The position numbers and the translations under genes were made by a program. The notes below the pieces were generated by a model that was not told where the DNA came from, did no database searches, and saw nothing but the letters and a program-made list of their open reading frames with translations. From Nocardioides jishulii (GTDB lineage: Bacteria > Actinomycetota > Actinomycetes > Propionibacteriales > Nocardioidaceae), in NCBI RefSeq assembly GCF_006007965.1, contig NZ_CP040748.1, forward strand, positions 2,480,001-2,544,000: a stretch of DNA of 64,000 nucleotides, given 5' to 3'. Numbering within the stretch: position 1 is the first letter of the stretch; every line of letters begins with the position of its first letter. Positions 63,493 through 64,000 of the stretch are shown here, piece after piece.

Positions 63493-64000
63493 TCACGCGT
63501 CGCGCGCGGCGCGCACCACCAGCCAGTCCGCGACGTCGCGGTAGGCCCTCGCGCCCTTGCTGCTGCGCGCGGTGGCCAGGATGGAACGGCCGGCAGCGGG
63601 CGCCTCGGCGAACTTGATCGTCTTGGGGATCGTCGGAGAGACGACGTCGAGGTCGTAGGTCTCCGCGATCGTCTCGAGCACGGCTCGTGCGTGGCTCGTA
63701 CGTCCGTCGTACATCGTCGGCAGCACGCCCCACACCGCCAGCAGCGGGTTGGTGTGCTCGCGTACGTCGTGGACGGTGTCGAGCAGCTGACCCACGCCGC
63801 GGTGCGCCAACGTCTCGCACTGGAGCGGCACCACGAGCCCGTCCGCCGCGGTCAACGCGGCCACCGTGAGCACCCCCAGCGTCGGCGGGCAGTCGAGGAT
63901 CACCCAGTCGTAGGTGATCCCCTCGTCGGCAAGCGCTTCGAGGATGGTGGCGACGAGGCGTTCACGCCCGCTCACGGCGGCGAACTCCGTCTCGATCCGC
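63493..64000 (-). CDS. ParA-family ATPase, 5' truncated by window edge
   Basis: The open frame runs past the window edge; the visible 169 residues are the middle and C-terminal parts of a ParA/Soj-type protein. DWVILDCPPTLG is the Walker B region; VVPLQCETLAHRGVGQLLDTV, GVLPTMYDGRTSHARAVL and IPKTIKFAEAPAAGRSI follow. It matches the conserved soj-like gene at M. tuberculosis Rv3213c and is probably not the chromosomal ParA at oriC. Confidence 0.88.
   Translation of the reverse strand, partial: RIETEFAAVSGRERLVATILEALADEGITYDWVILDCPPTLGVLTVAALTAADGLVVPLQCETLAHRGVGQLLDTVHDVREHTNPLLAVWGVLPTMYDGRTSHARAVLETIAETYDLDVVSPTIPKTIKFAEAPAAGRSILATARSSKGARAYRDVADWLVVRAARDA

Overview
The window is about 70% GC, with dense short-spaced genes, many GTG starts and many apparently leaderless starts. 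Together with WhiB7, UvrD2, mycoredoxin, AdnAB, MoeZ and a DUF3107 protein, this points to an actinobacterium. Gene content and codon style fit Nocardioidaceae (Nocardioides-like), but no 16S or marker gene is present to fix the genus.

Left part (1-10 kb), accessory. The 3' end of an AraC-type regulator is followed by a secreted lipase, an orphan TY-Chap/YbjN-like protein and a small catabolic cassette. The cassette holds an unusual fusion of an FAD aromatic-ring monooxygenase to an isocitrate-lyase/PEP-mutase-type C-C lyase, then a maleate-isomerase-family enzyme. It is divergent from one IclR regulator, and a second IclR gene lies beyond. A saccharopine-dehydrogenase-like protein coupled to a 69-aa partner and a small alarmone synthetase follow.

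Iron and redox region (10.5-24 kb). A siderophore-type ABC importer (ATPase, lipoprotein, double-length FecCD permease) has an IdeR/DtxR-type iron box on its start codon. A bfd-bfr pair for iron storage has two overlapping iron boxes upstream. Then come an initiator tRNA, yjdM, a LysR/DUF6314 pair divergent from an FprA-type ferredoxin reductase, Hsp20, a fasciclin-domain protein, a Pyr_excise-like protein and the furA-katG operon. A second, identical initiator tRNA follows at 24.6 kb.

Right part (24.8-64 kb), conserved backbone. From memory, the gene order follows the M. tuberculosis Rv3193c-Rv3213c neighbourhood: UPF0182, PDZ/Lon-like protease, DUF2342 metalloprotease, TOMM E1-like protein (frameshifted here), whiB7 with a long attenuator leader, uvrD2, mrx1, nudC, adnB, adnA, an ATL protein, moeZ, a TetR regulator, DUF3107, a ferritin-like protein, a DEAD-box helicase and ParA. 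Extra genes are interleaved: moaE, Nudix, YgjP, PHP, enoyl-CoA hydratase, DUF5679, deoD, a two-component system with an FtsX-type ABC transporter, a methyltransferase, a family-A DNA polymerase and TspO.

The backbone joins DNA repair (AdnAB, UvrD2, ATL, PolX-like PHP, PolA-like), antibiotic and redox stress response (whiB7, a SigR-type promoter at mrx1, nudC) and sulfur/molybdopterin chemistry (moeZ, moaE). The most interesting items are the fused monooxygenase-lyase cassette, the whiB7 leader with a 95-codon upstream ORF and terminator, the broken orphan TOMM protein, the bacterioferritin with an altered ferroxidase ligand, and a recurrent leaderless-promoter pattern.
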